Notes: generated by a model from the letters alone, not told the origin. Shown: positions 28,547 through 40,668, numbered from the stretch's first letter. The stretch: 55,893 bases of DNA from Bacteroidetes bacterium QS_9_68_14 (GCA_003022535.1 PXTT01000064.1:1-55893); one strand, 5' to 3'. Translations and numbers: made by a program.

Positions 28547-28897
28547 TCATCCCGGCGGCCAGCTCATAGTGCGCCCGCCCAGCAGATGCAGGTGCAGGTG
28601 GTCGACGGTCTGTCCGGCGGCGCCCCCGCAGTTGAAGACCGTGCGGTAGCCGTCTTCCGCGATGCCTTCCTGCTCGGCCAGCCGGCGCGCGACGACGAAG
28701 AGGTGCCCCACCAGCGGCGCGTCGTCTTCGCTCACCGCCTCGAGGCTGGGGATCGGCTCGCGCGGGACGACCAGCAGGTGCACCGGCGCCTGCGGGTTGT
28801 TGTCGCGGAAGGCCACGCACCGCTCGTCCTCGTGGACGATGTCGGCCGGGATTTCCTCGTCGATGATTCTCTGAAAGAGCGTCTTCTCGTCGGCCAT
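28547..28897 (-). CDS. HIT (histidine triad) family protein
   Basis: 116 residues, standard for a HinT-like purine nucleoside phosphoramidase. TLFQRIIDEEIPADIVHEDE at the start, VHLLVVPREPIPSLEAV, and the triad DHLHLHLLGGR with His100, His102 and His104. The upstream frame to 29461 is a shadow. It lies 85 bp before coaE on the same strand and may be co-transcribed. Confidence 0.92.
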   Translation of the reverse strand: MADEKTLFQRIIDEEIPADIVHEDERCVAFRDNNPQAPVHLLVVPREPIPSLEAVSEDDAPLVGHLFVVARRLAEQEGIAEDGYRTVFNCGGAAGQTVDHLHLHLLGGRTMSWPPG

Positions 28898-29098
28898 GCG
28901 GCTTGCACGTTTTTTTGTTAAAGGGCGAGGGTTTCGGGTTTTCTCTCGGTGGGCGTTGCCACGTTGCCACGCGTGCCCATCGCGCCTGGACAGCGCCCGG
29001 AAAAGGGACCATTCGGCCGCTGTTTTCGTGCTATCGAAGCATCTGCCAGACGGTTTGCGTGCCAATCTACAGTCGAAAATCACCAATCGAAAATCGCC

Positions 29099-29515
29099 AT
29101 GCCCACGGTCTACGCCACGCGCAAGGCGCACTTCAATGCGGCTCACCGCCTGCACAACCCCGCGAAGTCCGACGAGTGGAATCGGGAGGCCTTTGGCAAG
29201 TGCAACAGCCCGCACTTCCACGGTCACAACTACCACCTCGAAGTCACCGTCGCCGGGGCGCCCAGCGCGGAGCGTGGCTACGTCGTGGACCTCGGGGACC
29301 TGAAGGGCGTGATCCAGGAGCGCGTCCTCGAAAAAGTGGACCACCAGAACCTCAACGAAACCGTCGGCTTCATGGACGGGGTGCTGCCCTCTACCGAAAA
29401 CTTTGCGATGGCGATCTGGGACCAGCTCGACGGCCACGTGCCCGGGGAGGCGCAGCTGCACCGCGTGCGCCTCTACGAGACGGAGCGCAACTTCGTGGAC
29501 TACTACGGCGAATGA
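29099..29515 (+). CDS. queD: 6-carboxytetrahydropterin synthase / 6-pyruvoyltetrahydropterin synthase
   Basis: 138 residues. HFNAAHRL gives zinc His16; GKCNSPHFHGHNY gives catalytic Cys35 and zinc His41 and His43. VVDLGDLKGVI and VDHQNLNE are further family marks, with a Glu in PSTENFAM near the end. It acts on dihydroneopterin triphosphate, towards queuosine or a tetrahydropterin. folE, which makes that substrate, follows 88 bp downstream, so the two steps are linked. ATG 29099 follows a repeated CGAAAATC leader. Confidence 0.88.
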   Translation: MPTVYATRKAHFNAAHRLHNPAKSDEWNREAFGKCNSPHFHGHNYHLEVTVAGAPSAERGYVVDLGDLKGVIQERVLEKVDHQNLNETVGFMDGVLPSTENFAMAIWDQLDGHVPGEAQLHRVRLYETERNFVDYYGE

Positions 29516-29603
29516 GTAAGGGGGGCGAGAGCGCTTCGAGCAACGGGGCTGCTGGGCGAGAACCGTTCAACGTGCCACTTTCAGCTTTCAATCGCAACGC
29601 GCA

Positions 29604-30272
29604 ATGTCTACCAAAGAGCTTTCCGACGACCTTTCCATTGACGGGACCAATGGCGCGGTGCCCGACCCGGAGGAGTCGCCGCTCTACCGGCGGCGCGACA
29701 TCTACGACCGCGCCACGACCGAGGGCCTCGCCGACCACGTGGAAGGCACCCTCCGGCTCCTGAACGAAGACCCCGAGCGCTCGGGGCTCCAGAAGACGCC
29801 TGAGCGCGTGGCCAAGTCCTGGCAGTTTCTCACCCACGGCTACGCCAAAGACCCCGCGGCCATCCTCGAAGCGGCGATCTTCGAGGAGGAATATCCCGAG
29901 ATGATCTTGGTGAAGGACATCGAGGTCTTCTCGCTCTGCGAGCACCACATGATCCCGTTCTTCGGGAAGGCGCACGTGGCCTACATCCCCGACGGGCGCA
30001 TCGTGGGCCTCTCGAAGATCCCGCGCGTGGTGGACGTGTTCGCCCGCCGGCTGCAGGTGCAGGAGCGCCTGACGATCCAGATCCGCGACTGCCTCGATGA
30101 GGTGCTCGATCCGCAGGGCGTCGGCGTGGTCATCGAGGCGCAGCACCTGTGCATGATGATGCGCGGGGCCGAGAAGCAGAACTCCGTGACCACTACCAGT
30201 GCCATGGGCGGCCAGCTGATGGACACGACCACGCGCGCGGAGTTCATGCGCCTCATCAACGCGACGGACTGA
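29604..30272 (+). CDS. folE: GTP cyclohydrolase I
   Basis: 222 residues. Zinc ligands Cys112 and His115 in [18 protein letters not shown] and Cys183 in [10 protein letters not shown]; also [23 protein letters not shown] and VTTTSAMGG. It opens GTP to dihydroneopterin triphosphate for folate, queuosine and pterins. The N-terminal 45 residues are acidic and variable. The stop codon lies inside the first copy of a 16-bp tandem duplication, so the duplication does not change the protein. Confidence 0.95.
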   Translation: MSTKELSDDLSIDGTNGAVPDPEESPLYRRRDIYDRATTEGLADHVEGTLRLLNEDPERSGLQKTPERVAKSWQFLTHGYAKDPAAILEAAIFEEEYPEMILVKDIEVFSLCEHHMIPFFGKAHVAYIPDGRIVGLSKIPRVVDVFARRLQVQERLTIQIRDCLDEVLDPQGVGVVIEAQHLCMMMRGAEKQNSVTTTSAMGGQLMDTTTRAEFMRLINATD

Positions 30273-30290
30273 CCACGCGACGGACTGACC
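30259..30290. repeat. 16-bp perfect tandem duplication across the folE stop
   Basis: ACGCGACGGACTGACC occurs at 30259-30274 and again at 30275-30290. The first copy contains the last folE codons and the TGA. Heptad sequence TTCGATT-TTCGATT follows at once. Confidence 0.9.
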
Positions 30291-30378
30291 TTCGATTTTC
30301 GATTCCGGCGCTCCGGCCCAACAATCCCTGATCCCCCATCCCTCACTCGCTGGTTCCCAACGCGCAACTGCGAAGCCC

Positions 30379-30933
30379 ATGCCTGCGACCAAGGAACGCG
30401 AAAAGGCCACGCTTGCCGATTTTCAAGCCCTGCCGGAGGGGCCGCCCTACCATGAGCTTATCAGCGGCCAACTGATCGAAATGCCGTCGCCTACGCCCAC
30501 GCACCAGCGCATCGTCTTCCAGCTCGCTCGGCGCATGGCCGACTTCGCTGAGGAGCACGACCTCGGCGAGGTCTTCGTCGCCCCGCTGGACACGCACCTG
30601 ACCGACGAGGACGCCTACCAGCCGGACGTGCTCTTTATCTCCCACGAGCGCGCTGGTATCGTTGAGGAGCGCATCGAGGGCGCGCCCGATCTGGTCGTGG
30701 AAGTGCTCTCGCCCTCCACCGGCTACTACGACCTGACGGCCAAGCGCCGCGTCTATGCCGAGACCGGCGCGCGCGAGTACTGGATCGTCGACCCGATGGA
30801 AGAGACCGTCGAGGTGCTCACGCGCACCGAGGCGGGCGACTTCGAGAGCCGGGGCGCGTTGCCGAAAGACGGCGAGGCGGCCTCGCAAGTGCTGGACGGC
30901 TTCACCACGCGCCTCGCCGACCTGACGTCGTAA
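30379..30933 (+). CDS. Uma2 family (DUF820) putative endonuclease
   Basis: 184 residues. Restriction-like PD-(D/E)xK fold: YHELISGQLIEMPSPTPTHQ, then YQPDVLFIS, DLVVEVLSPST and LTAKRRVYAETGAREYWIVDP. The acidic pair and Lys of the nuclease core are present (Asp in QPDV, Glu in VEVLSP, Lys in AKRR). Uma2 genes are abundant in some genomes and their job is unknown. It stands alone after folE. A decayed relative is found at 54.4 kb. Confidence 0.88.
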   Translation: MPATKEREKATLADFQALPEGPPYHELISGQLIEMPSPTPTHQRIVFQLARRMADFAEEHDLGEVFVAPLDTHLTDEDAYQPDVLFISHERAGIVEERIEGAPDLVVEVLSPSTGYYDLTAKRRVYAETGAREYWIVDPMEETVEVLTRTEAGDFESRGALPKDGEAASQVLDGFTTRLADLTS

Positions 30934-31004
30934 CGGCGCGGGGCGCTTCTCGAAAAGCCGGCGTTGCCGACCCTCACACTCCTGCACCCAACCCGCCCCC
31001 AAAC

Positions 31005-31724
31005 GTGCCCACCGTCGTCGTCACCGGGGCGAGCCAGGGAATCGGCCGCGCCATTGCCGAAGGCTTCGCCCGCGAGTGCGCTGGGGCAAGCAACGCCGCC
31101 CGCCTCGCGCTCCTGGCGCGCTCGGAGGAGAAGCTCGAGCACGTGGCCGCCGCGTGCCGCGACGCCGGCGCGGCCGAGGCCGCCGCGCTGCCCTGCGACG
31201 TGACTGACGACGAGGCGGTCTTCGACGCCGCCGAGGCCGTCCGCGAGCGCTTCGGCGAGCCTGCGGTCGTCGTCAGCAACGCGGGCCGGTTTGAGCCGGG
31301 AGCGCTGCTGAACGTCGCGCCCGAGCAGTTTCGCCGCCAGGTGAGCGTGAACCTGACCAGCGCGTTCCTCGTCACGAAGGCGTTCCTGCCGGGCATGGTC
31401 GAGCAAGGGCGCGGGCACCTGTTCTACGTTGCCTCCATCGCGGCGCGCGTAGCCTACGCTGGCGGGGCGGCCTACGGCGCGGCGAAGGCGGGCCTCGCCA
31501 ACCTCGCCGGTGTGGCGCGCGAGGAGACCAAGCGCGAAGGCGTGCGCGTCACTACGCTCCTGCCGGGGGCCACGCGCACGCCCAGCTGGGAGGGCACCGA
31601 CCGGCCCGACGAGCGCTTCATGCCGCCGGCGGACGTGGCCGAGGCGCTCCTCAGCGCGTGGCGACTCTCGGAGCGCTCGGTCGTCGAGGAGATCGTCCTG
31701 CGCCCGCAGGAAGGCGACATCTGA
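31005..31724 (+). CDS. Short-chain dehydrogenase/reductase
   Basis: 239 residues, classical SDR. The NAD(P) motif is VVVTGASQGIGRAIAEG, with VSNAG at the fourth strand. The active site has Ser in YVASIAA and Tyr-x-x-x-Lys in AAYGAAKAGLANLAG. The substrate is unknown. The start is GTG 31005, directly at the first beta strand and preceded by a C/A-rich leader. Confidence 0.88.
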   Translation: MPTVVVTGASQGIGRAIAEGFARECAGASNAARLALLARSEEKLEHVAAACRDAGAAEAAALPCDVTDDEAVFDAAEAVRERFGEPAVVVSNAGRFEPGALLNVAPEQFRRQVSVNLTSAFLVTKAFLPGMVEQGRGHLFYVASIAARVAYAGGAAYGAAKAGLANLAGVAREETKREGVRVTTLLPGATRTPSWEGTDRPDERFMPPADVAEALLSAWRLSERSVVEEIVLRPQEGDI

Positions 31725-32022
31725 CCGGGGCGAGCCCGCCGGAGGGCCCGCGACCCCCGGCTGGCTCTCTGCTTTCCTTCGTCAATGCTTTACGGAGAGG
31801 GCCGTTGCCCTACGCCCGCTGGGTGCGGCCGCGGCCACGGCGTGATGTCGGGAGCGCGATGTCGGGCAGCCGTAGCAAGAGCCCGTAGCGAGCATGCGGG
31901 CGGAAACGTGACCTCCGGGTGAAATTCGGCGCTGTGCCCGCGCGTCCCGGCCAGCAAGAATCACGCGCGGGGGGGGCCTCCGTTGGCGCGGCGTGTCCGG
32001 TCGAGGCCTCCGCCTTATTTCG
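31725..32022. other. Intergenic region before the glycosyltransferase pair
   Basis: About 300 bp without protein-like frames. It contains a less G+C-rich stretch that could hold the promoter for the glycosyltransferases. I see no repeat or hairpin worth naming. Confidence 0.45.
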
Positions 32023-33306
32023 ATGGCTACTGAAGTGCGCTCTTTCATGGAGCTACGCGGCGAACAATCTACCGGAGGGATGACTTCGCCCGACGATCAG
32101 GCCGGACGGCGCCCGGCGGCACGAGCGTCCCGAGCGGGCCTTTCCCCGCCCGCGAACCGACCTCCGCAGGCCGGGCGCCGCCAGAAGCGTGTGGCCCTCT
32201 TTACCGGCGCCTACAACCACATCGCCGACGGCGTGTCGCTGACGCTTAACCGGCTGGTGGCCCACCTGGAGCGGCAGGGCGCGGCGGTGCGCGTCTTCGC
32301 CCCCACCGTCGAGGACCCGCCCGTCGACCACGCGGGAACGCTCGTGCCGGTGCGCTCGATGCGCGCGCCCGGACGCCCCGACTACCGCGTAACGCTGGGC
32401 CTCTCGCGCGCGGCGCGGCAGGAACTCCGGGCTTTTCGCCCGAACCTTTTCCACGTCGCCACTCCCGACCTCCTGGGCCGCTCGGCGCGCAAGTGGGCCC
32501 GCCGCTGGGGCGTGCCGCTGGTGGCCTCCTACCACACCCACTTTAGCTCGTATCTCAAGTATTACGGTCTCGGGCTCTTGGAGGGAGCGCTGTGGGCGTA
32601 CCTACGCCGTTTTTACCGCCCGTGCCGCCATATCTACGTTCCCAGCCCCTCGATGGCTGAGGTGCTGCGCCACCGCGGTGTGACCGGCGGGCTGCGACTC
32701 TGGCAGCGTGGCGTGGACACGACCCGCTTTCGCCCCGACCGGCGCTCGCTGGCGTGGCGCCGCGCGCAAGGCATCGGTGACGACGAGGTCGTCGTCTCGT
32801 TCGTGAGCCGCCTCGTTCGCGAGAAGGGACTCGGCGTCTTCACCGAGGTCATCGAGGGGCTGCGCGCCCGCGGCGTGCCCTGCCGCTGCCTCGTGGTGGG
32901 CGATGGCCCGGCGCGCGCGGACATGGAAGCGCGCCTGCCGCATACGGCCACCTTCACTGGCCACCTCGAGGGAGAGGCGCTCGCGCGTGCCTACGCCTCC
33001 AGTGACGTGTTTCTCTTTCCCAGCGACACGGAGACCTTCGGCAACGTGACCCTCGAAGCGATGGCCTCGGGGCTCCCCACCATCTGCGCCGACGCCACCG
33101 GATCGAGCACGCTCGTGGACGACGAGCGGACGGGCCTGCTGGCGCCCTCGGGCAACGCGCGTGCCTTTCTGGACGCCACCGCGGTTCTCGGGCGCATGGC
33201 CGGCTACTACGACGAAATCCTGAACCCGCACCGCGTGCACGCCTCCCGGCAGGCCGCTGGCGACGGGGCGGCTCGCGGCGAGCCGGCGCTCGCGGCCACG
33301 CCGTGA
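32023..33306 (+). CDS. Family 4 glycosyltransferase, C-terminus apparently shortened
   Basis: 427 residues from ATG 32023 (other starts at 31993, 32047 or 32080 are possible; the first 50 residues are disordered). The GT-B fold begins VALFTGAYNHIADGVSLTLNRL, as in lipid glycosyltransferases of the SqdX/MgtA type. Then HTHFSSYLKYY, LWQRGVDTTRFRP, FVSRLVREKGLGVF, VVGDGPARADME, and the sugar-nucleotide EX7E region FPSDTETFGNVTLEAMASG. After FLDATAVL the usual 30-residue helix pair seems missing, the sequence going straight to GRMAGYYDEIL. Possibly an in-frame deletion. Confidence 0.82.
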   Translation: MATEVRSFMELRGEQSTGGMTSPDDQAGRRPAARASRAGLSPPANRPPQAGRRQKRVALFTGAYNHIADGVSLTLNRLVAHLERQGAAVRVFAPTVEDPPVDHAGTLVPVRSMRAPGRPDYRVTLGLSRAARQELRAFRPNLFHVATPDLLGRSARKWARRWGVPLVASYHTHFSSYLKYYGLGLLEGALWAYLRRFYRPCRHIYVPSPSMAEVLRHRGVTGGLRLWQRGVDTTRFRPDRRSLAWRRAQGIGDDEVVVSFVSRLVREKGLGVFTEVIEGLRARGVPCRCLVVGDGPARADMEARLPHTATFTGHLEGEALARAYASSDVFLFPSDTETFGNVTLEAMASGLPTICADATGSSTLVDDERTGLLAPSGNARAFLDATAVLGRMAGYYDEILNPHRVHASRQAAGDGAARGEPALAATP

Positions 33307-33390
33307 GTAGCAACGCGCTGCGTTGCTGTGCCGGACGCAGGGCGTTTTTCTCTGCATCGCGCTCGAAGACCCGTCAAGCGCCCTCCGCCC

Positions 33391-34515
33391 GTGCGCCTGC
33401 TCTTCGTCTCGCACTCGTTTCCGCCGCCGGGGCGCCCGCTGGCGAACCTCGGCGGAATGCAGCGCGTGGCCGTCGAGCTGCACGAGGCGCTTGCCGCCCA
33501 TCCCGCCGTCGAACTGCGCAGCGAGCTTCTGCGCACCTCGTGGCGATGGACCCACTGGCGCACCGGGCCCTTCCTGGCGCGGGCCGCGTGGCGTCTCTGG
33601 CAGGCTGCCCGCCGCCGCGCGGTGGACGCGGTGCTCTTCTCCTCAATGGTCACAGCCACGCTGGCGTGGACGCTGCGCCGCGTCTTTCGGGAAAACGGCG
33701 TGGCCACCGGCGCCATCGCCCACGGGCGCGACGTGACGCTCGCGGTGGCGCCCTACCAGTGGATGCTCCCGCGCGTCTTCGCGTCGCTGGATCGCGTCTT
33801 TCCCGTCAGCCGCGCGACCGGCGAGGCGGCCCGCACGCGCGGCGCTGAGCGCGTGACGGTCGTTCCCAACGGCGTGGATACCGCGCGCTTCTCGGCGCCG
33901 GCGGACCCCCCGGCCGCCCGGCGCGAATTGCTCGACACGTTCGACGCGGAGCGGTCCGAGCCGGCCACGCTCCTGTGTAGCGTGGGGCGCCATGTGGAAC
34001 GCAAGGGCTTCGACTGGTTTGCCGAACACGTCTTGCCGCGCCTGCCGGAGGGCGTGTGCTACTGGATCGCCGGCGCCGGGCCGCGCACTGAGGCCCTCCG
34101 GTGCGCTGCGCGCCGGGCAGGCGTGGCCGGGCGCGTGCGGTTCCTGGGGCGCGTCTCCGAAGAGAACCTGCACCGCCTCTATCGCGGCGCCGACCTCTTC
34201 GTGATGCCGAACGTGCCCGCCCCCGAAGGCGACATGGAAGGCTTCGGCGTCGTCATGCTGGAGGCGGGCCTGAGCGGCCTACCGACGGTCGCTGCGCGGC
34301 TGGAAGGCATCCGCGACGTGATCGCCGAGGGGGAGAACGGGCACCTCGTTCCGCCCCGCGACGCCGAGGCGTTTGCCGCTGCCGTTCGCTGCTACCACGA
34401 CGGCGCGCGCGACCCCCAGGCGGCCGGCCAGCGCGCGGCGGCGTACGTGGAGCGCACCTTCGGCTGGGAGGCCGTGGCGGGCCGCTACGTCGAGGCGCTG
34501 GCGCGCGTGGCTTGA
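33391..34515 (+). CDS. Family 4 glycosyltransferase
   Basis: 374 residues from GTG 33391 (GTG 33328 would add 21). N-terminal Rossmann RLLFVSHSFPPPGRPLANLGGMQRVAVEL; VVPNGVDTARF; C-terminal domain VGRHVERKGFDWF, IAGAGPRTEALR, FLGRVSEENLHRLYRGADLFVMPN, and the EX7E motif EGFGVVMLEAGLSGLP. Co-directional with the previous glycosyltransferase and 84 bp behind it, so the two may build one glycolipid or glycan. Donor and acceptor are unknown. Confidence 0.87.
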   Translation: MRLLFVSHSFPPPGRPLANLGGMQRVAVELHEALAAHPAVELRSELLRTSWRWTHWRTGPFLARAAWRLWQAARRRAVDAVLFSSMVTATLAWTLRRVFRENGVATGAIAHGRDVTLAVAPYQWMLPRVFASLDRVFPVSRATGEAARTRGAERVTVVPNGVDTARFSAPADPPAARRELLDTFDAERSEPATLLCSVGRHVERKGFDWFAEHVLPRLPEGVCYWIAGAGPRTEALRCAARRAGVAGRVRFLGRVSEENLHRLYRGADLFVMPNVPAPEGDMEGFGVVMLEAGLSGLPTVAARLEGIRDVIAEGENGHLVPPRDAEAFAAAVRCYHDGARDPQAAGQRAAAYVERTFGWEAVAGRYVEALARVA

Positions 34516-34572
34516 TGAGCGCGTCGCGTTGCGGGACGCGGCCCAGGACGGGCGCGTCGCACATCTCATTCA

Positions 34573-35000
34573 TCACACCCCTTTCGTCAGGTCCATCATG
34601 GCCGGGTTGGTCTTTCCGGCCACGCTTTTGGTATCGTCGCGCCAGCCGCAGATGACGAGGCCGGGCAGGCGCGCCAGCCGCGCTCGCGGGCGGCAGCGAG
34701 GAACGCGTGGTCGAGCGTGCCCGGCGCCCCGCGCGCGACGGCGAGCACCGGCAACGCGAAGCGCGCGGCGAGGCCGGCCGTGCCGGTGCCTTCGGTCAGG
34801 CCCTTGCCGAGGCACATCAGATCCGGCACCACGCCTTCGCCCCCGCAGGCGAAGAGCAGGCCGGTGCGTGCGCCCGCCGCCTCCACGCTGGCCTCCTCGT
34901 CGGGGGGAAACGGCTCGAGCTGGGGGCGTAGCGACGCCTCGTCGCGTCGCCGGAGGCGCGTCTGCCAGCGGGCGTCGGCCGTCTCGGCGGGCGAGGGCAT
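34573..35000 (-). pseudogene. Biotin-synthesis debris: BioA fragment joined to BioD fragment
   Basis: On the minus strand, ARTGLLFACGGEGVVPDLMC LGKGLT (about 34870-34795) matches the active-site region of BioA (diaminopelargonate aminotransferase). It continues directly into LAARFALPVLAVARGAPGT LDHAFLAAARERGWR, which resembles the middle of BioD (dethiobiotin synthetase). After a frameshift near 34675, LPGLVICGW and TNPAMMDLTKGV then stop. The first 30 residues (ARWQTRLRRRDEASLR) might be from BioF. No piece is complete, so this is a relic of a bio operon condensed by deletions. Family calls are by eye. Confidence 0.6.
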
Positions 35001-35102
35001 GGGGCGTTGCGGCTGCAGATTTGAGGTTAAAGGTTGGCCGGTCCACCGGCGCGCAACCCGCCCCCCACACCCCTAAACTCCCGCACTCCCACGCCCTCAC
35101 AC

Positions 35103-37315
<2,213 letters not shown>

Positions 37316-37533
37316 GCGCCCCGCAGCGCCGGGCTCGCCGAATGTTGGGCTGCAAGAAAAAATGGCGCGTTGCGAACCCTTGTGCGCGTTGCTCGCTTGA
37401 AACAAGCTGTGCATAATGCCAGACTGGCAGGCACGCGCGCCCGGTCTGGTTCTTGTGCTCCTTTCTATGACGGGACGGCCTCTGCGCCGCCCGCTCGTCT
37501 TCCCTCGTCGCTGCCGCCGCTGCCCCGCGCCGC

Positions 37534-40078
37534 ATGAACGAACCGCCCCTCGACGAACTGCTCGCCGCCTCCTCCGAGGGCGATCCCACCGTCGCCGCGC
37601 CCGAGCAGGTGCCCTTCGCTCCCGACGACGTCGAGGGCATCGACCTCGACCCCGGTGACGTGCCCGAGGCGCTCCCTATCCTGACGTTGCGCAACACGGT
37701 GCTCTTCCCCGGCGTCGTGCTGCCGATCACCATCGGGCGCGAAAGCTCGCTCCAGCTCGCCCGCGAGGCCTTCGAGAACGAAGAGCTGATCGGCGTGGTC
37801 GCGCAGAAGGAGGCCGAGACCGAGGACCCCGAGCCCGGAGACCTCTACCAGATGGGGACGGTCGCCGAGATCCTCAAGCTCATCAAGATGCCTGACGGCT
37901 CGACCTCGATGGTCATCCAGGGCAAGCGACGCATCCAGACGGGCGATTTCACGCAGGCTGAGCCGTACCTGCGCGCCGAGGTCGAGACCGTCGAGGAGCC
38001 GGAGGGGCACCTGAGCGACGACCAGGAGAGCGACGAGGACGAGGAGCGCCCCGAGCTGGAGGCGCGCCTGCGGGAGATCAAGGACATGGCCGTCGAGATC
38101 GTGGAGGTGGCGCCGAACTTGCCCAGCGAGGCCGCCTACGCGGTGCAGAACATCGACTCGCCGACCTTCCTGATCCACTTCATCGCCTCGAACCTCCAGA
38201 CTGACGTCGAGGACAAGCAGAAGCTCCTCGAGACGCTCCCGCTCTTGGAGCGGGCGGATCTGGTGATGGAGTTCCTCGACCGCGAGCGCCAGGTGCTCGA
38301 AGTCAGTGAAGAAATTAGAGGCCGCGTGCGCGACGACGTGGACGAGCAGCAACGCGAGTACCTGCTGCGCCAGCAGATGAAGGCCATCCAGGATGAGCTG
38401 GGCGAGGGCGCCCCCGGCGCCGGCGACGTGGAGGAGCTACGCGAGCGCCTCGAAGAGAAAGACCTCCCCGAGCACGCCCGCGAGACCGCCGAGAAGGAGC
38501 TGGGCCGCCTGGGCCGCATCAACCCCGCCGCGCCCGACTACGCGGTGACGCGCAGCTACGTCGAGTGGATCCTCGACCTCCCGTGGCGCGACTACTCCGA
38601 CGACAACCTCGACATCGGCCACGCCGAGGAGGTCCTGGAGGAAGACCACTACGGCCTCGAAAAAGTCAAAAAGCGGATGCTCGAGTACCTGGCGGTGCTC
38701 AAGCTCAAAAAGGAGCGCGACTCTGAGGACCAGAAGGCGCCGATCCTGTGCCTGCACGGGCCGCCGGGCGTCGGCAAGACGAGCCTGGGCAAATCGGTCG
38801 CCCGCGCGCTGGGGCGCGAGTTCGTGCGCTTCTCGCTGGGGGGCGTGCGCGACGAAGCGGAAATCCGCGGCCACCGGCGCACCTACGTCGGCGCGCTCCC
38901 CGGGCGCATCCTGCAGAGCCTCAAAAAAGCCGGCACGAACAACCCGGTGATGATGCTCGATGAGGTCGACAAGCTCGACAGCGGCGTGCGCGGGGACCCG
39001 TCCAGTGCGCTACTGGAAGTCCTGGACCCCGAGCAGAACGACAACTTCAACGACCACTACCTGGAGCTCGACTACGACCTGTCGCAGATTCTCTTCATCG
39101 CCACGGGGAACTACCTCCACCGGCTACACGCCGTTCGAGAAGACCCAGATCGCCGAGCAGTACCTCATCCCTCGCCAGATCGAGCGCAACGGGCTGGACG
39201 AGGGGCAAGTGACGCTCGAACCCGACGCGCTGCGCCTCATCATCGACGGGTACACGCGCGAAAGCGGCGTGCGCGACCTCGAGCGCACCATCGGCGCGGT
39301 GTGCCGGGGCGTGGCTAAGGAGGTCGCCACCGGCGAGTCCGACGGCGAGACGGTCGGCGCCGACGACCTCGAAGACTACATCGGCGCGCGCGAGCACTTC
39401 CCCGAGGTGGCCGACCGCACCGAGGTGCCCGGCGTGGCCACGGGGCTGGCGTTCACGCCCACCGGCGGCGACATCCTCTTCATCGAGGCCAGCGTCTCGC
39501 GCGGGAGCGGGCAGCTGCGCCTCACCGGCCAGCTCGGCGACGTGATGCAAGAAAGCGCGCAGGCGGCGCTCTCCTACGTCAAGGCCCGCGCCGACGAGCT
39601 GGGCATTCCGCAGGACGCCTTCCGCTACTGGGACCTGCACGTCCACGTCCCCGCCGGCGCGATCCCGAAGGACGGCCCTTCCGCCGGCATCGCGCTCCTC
39701 GCGGCGCTCGCCTCCATCTACACCCAGCGCCGCGTGCGCCCGGACGTGGCGATGACCGGCGAGGCCACGCTGCGCGGGCTGGTGCTTCCGGTTGGCGGCA
39801 TCAAGGAAAAGGTCCTCGCGGCCAAGCGCGCCGGGATCGACGAGGTCCTCCTGCCGGAGAAAAACGAAAAGGACGTGCGCGAGATCGAGTCCGACGCCCT
39901 CGACGAGCTCGATGTGAGCTACGTGGAGCGCATGGGCGCGGTCGTCGAGCAGGTTCTCGAAGACGACCCGGTGACCGACCCGGCGGAGCTCTTCGGCGTG
40001 TCCGACACGGAGAAGCGCATCGCCGCGGGCCTGGCCAACGGCGACGCGGGCACGGGCCCGCCGCAGGCGGTGGCGTGA
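37534..40078 (+). pseudogene. lon: ATP-dependent protease Lon, frameshifted by an internal deletion
   Basis: All Lon domains are present but in two frames. N-domain (LPILTLRNTVLFPGVVLPI), coiled coil, Walker A GPPGVGKTSLGKS, DEVDKLDSG, then QILFIATGNYL at about 39117. The second frame resumes at TGYTPFEKTQIAEQYLIPRQ (39119) and includes the protease domain with Ser in KDGPSAGIALLAAL and Lys in [15 protein letters not shown]. The segment normally between (IPxPLxDRMEVI, about 16 residues, with the arginine finger) is missing. As written the product would be truncated and inactive; a sequencing or assembly deletion is the alternative. Confidence 0.85.
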
Positions 40079-40127
40079 GCCTTTTGGCTCGGACGGCAGA
40101 CGGCGGGCGGATGGCAGCCACGATCAG

Positions 40128-40160
40128 AAACCCGTCAGGTCTGCGAGGCCTGACGGGTTT
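40128..40160 (+). terminator. Hairpin terminator after lon
   Basis: AAACCCGTCAGG (40128-40139) pairs perfectly with CCTGACGGGTTT (40149-40160) across a 9-nt loop, 50 bp after the lon stop. The A and T ends make it symmetric, so it may act in both directions. The T tract is only three bases. Confidence 0.7.
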
Positions 40161-40187
40161 GCGTTTGGCGTGGCTCCCCGCGCGAGG

Positions 40188-40668
40188 CTATTCCGGCGCG
40201 CTGCTGTCCCCTTCTTCCAGCGCCTCGGCGTCGCCTTGGTCTCTCGTCCGCCCAGTCGCGCGCTCGTTTCGGATGAAGTCCGCCCGCCCGATGACGGGTA
40301 CGGGTATGCCTTCCAGGTTCACCTCCGGTCGCTCGGGCCACGCGTCCTCGAAGGCGGTGGCCTCGACGGACGCCATCACGTCGATGCGGCGTGGAGCGAC
40401 GCCGATCTGGAATACCACGTCCGGCTGGGCGAGGTATTCCCTCGACACCTGCCTGAGCGGAGCGCCGAACTGGCGAAGTGCCTGCATGACGCGCGCGGCG
40501 TTTCCCGCGCTGGGTTTCTACCCGCAGGCCGATGTCGCCGGTAGCGCGCGGGTGTCCGTGCGCCGCCAGCGCGTGAACGCCCACCAAGAGATACTCACAC
40601 CAAGAGATACTCGACCTCCGCGTCGGCGAAGGCGGACAAGATGTCGCGATGGGCCGCTGCTGAGCACG
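40188..40668 (-). pseudogene. Nucleotidyltransferase-like gene (DUF6036 type) broken by a tandem duplication
   Basis: On the minus strand the start AAHRDILSAFADAEVEYLLV runs into TGA inside a 16-bp duplication. In the next frame YLLVGVHALAAHGHPRATGD gives the nucleotidyltransferase-fold motif. A third piece VMQALRQFGAPL through QPDVVFQIGVAPRRIDVM and IGRADFIRNERATGR reaches a stop at 40188. All three belong to one protein of about 160 residues typical of a two-gene cassette in many bacteria. The lesions make it non-functional. Exact family number is from memory. Confidence 0.65.
40582..40613. repeat. 16-bp tandem duplication inside the nucleotidyltransferase relic
   Basis: CACCAAGAGATACTCA at 40582-40597 is followed by CACCAAGAGATACTCG at 40598-40613. 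Removing one copy restores the reading through VEYLLVGVHALAAHG, so the duplication is the direct cause of the frame break. Confidence 0.9.

Noticed and set aside
32053-33555. Long antisense frames over the glycosyltransferase genes
   Set aside because: Shadow frames typical of high-G+C codon third positions; the sense frames have clear GT4 motifs.
34596-35000. Intact small hypothetical protein of 134 residues
   Set aside because: Its parts match BioA and then BioD, and the homology goes on in another frame, so it is better explained as a relic than a gene.
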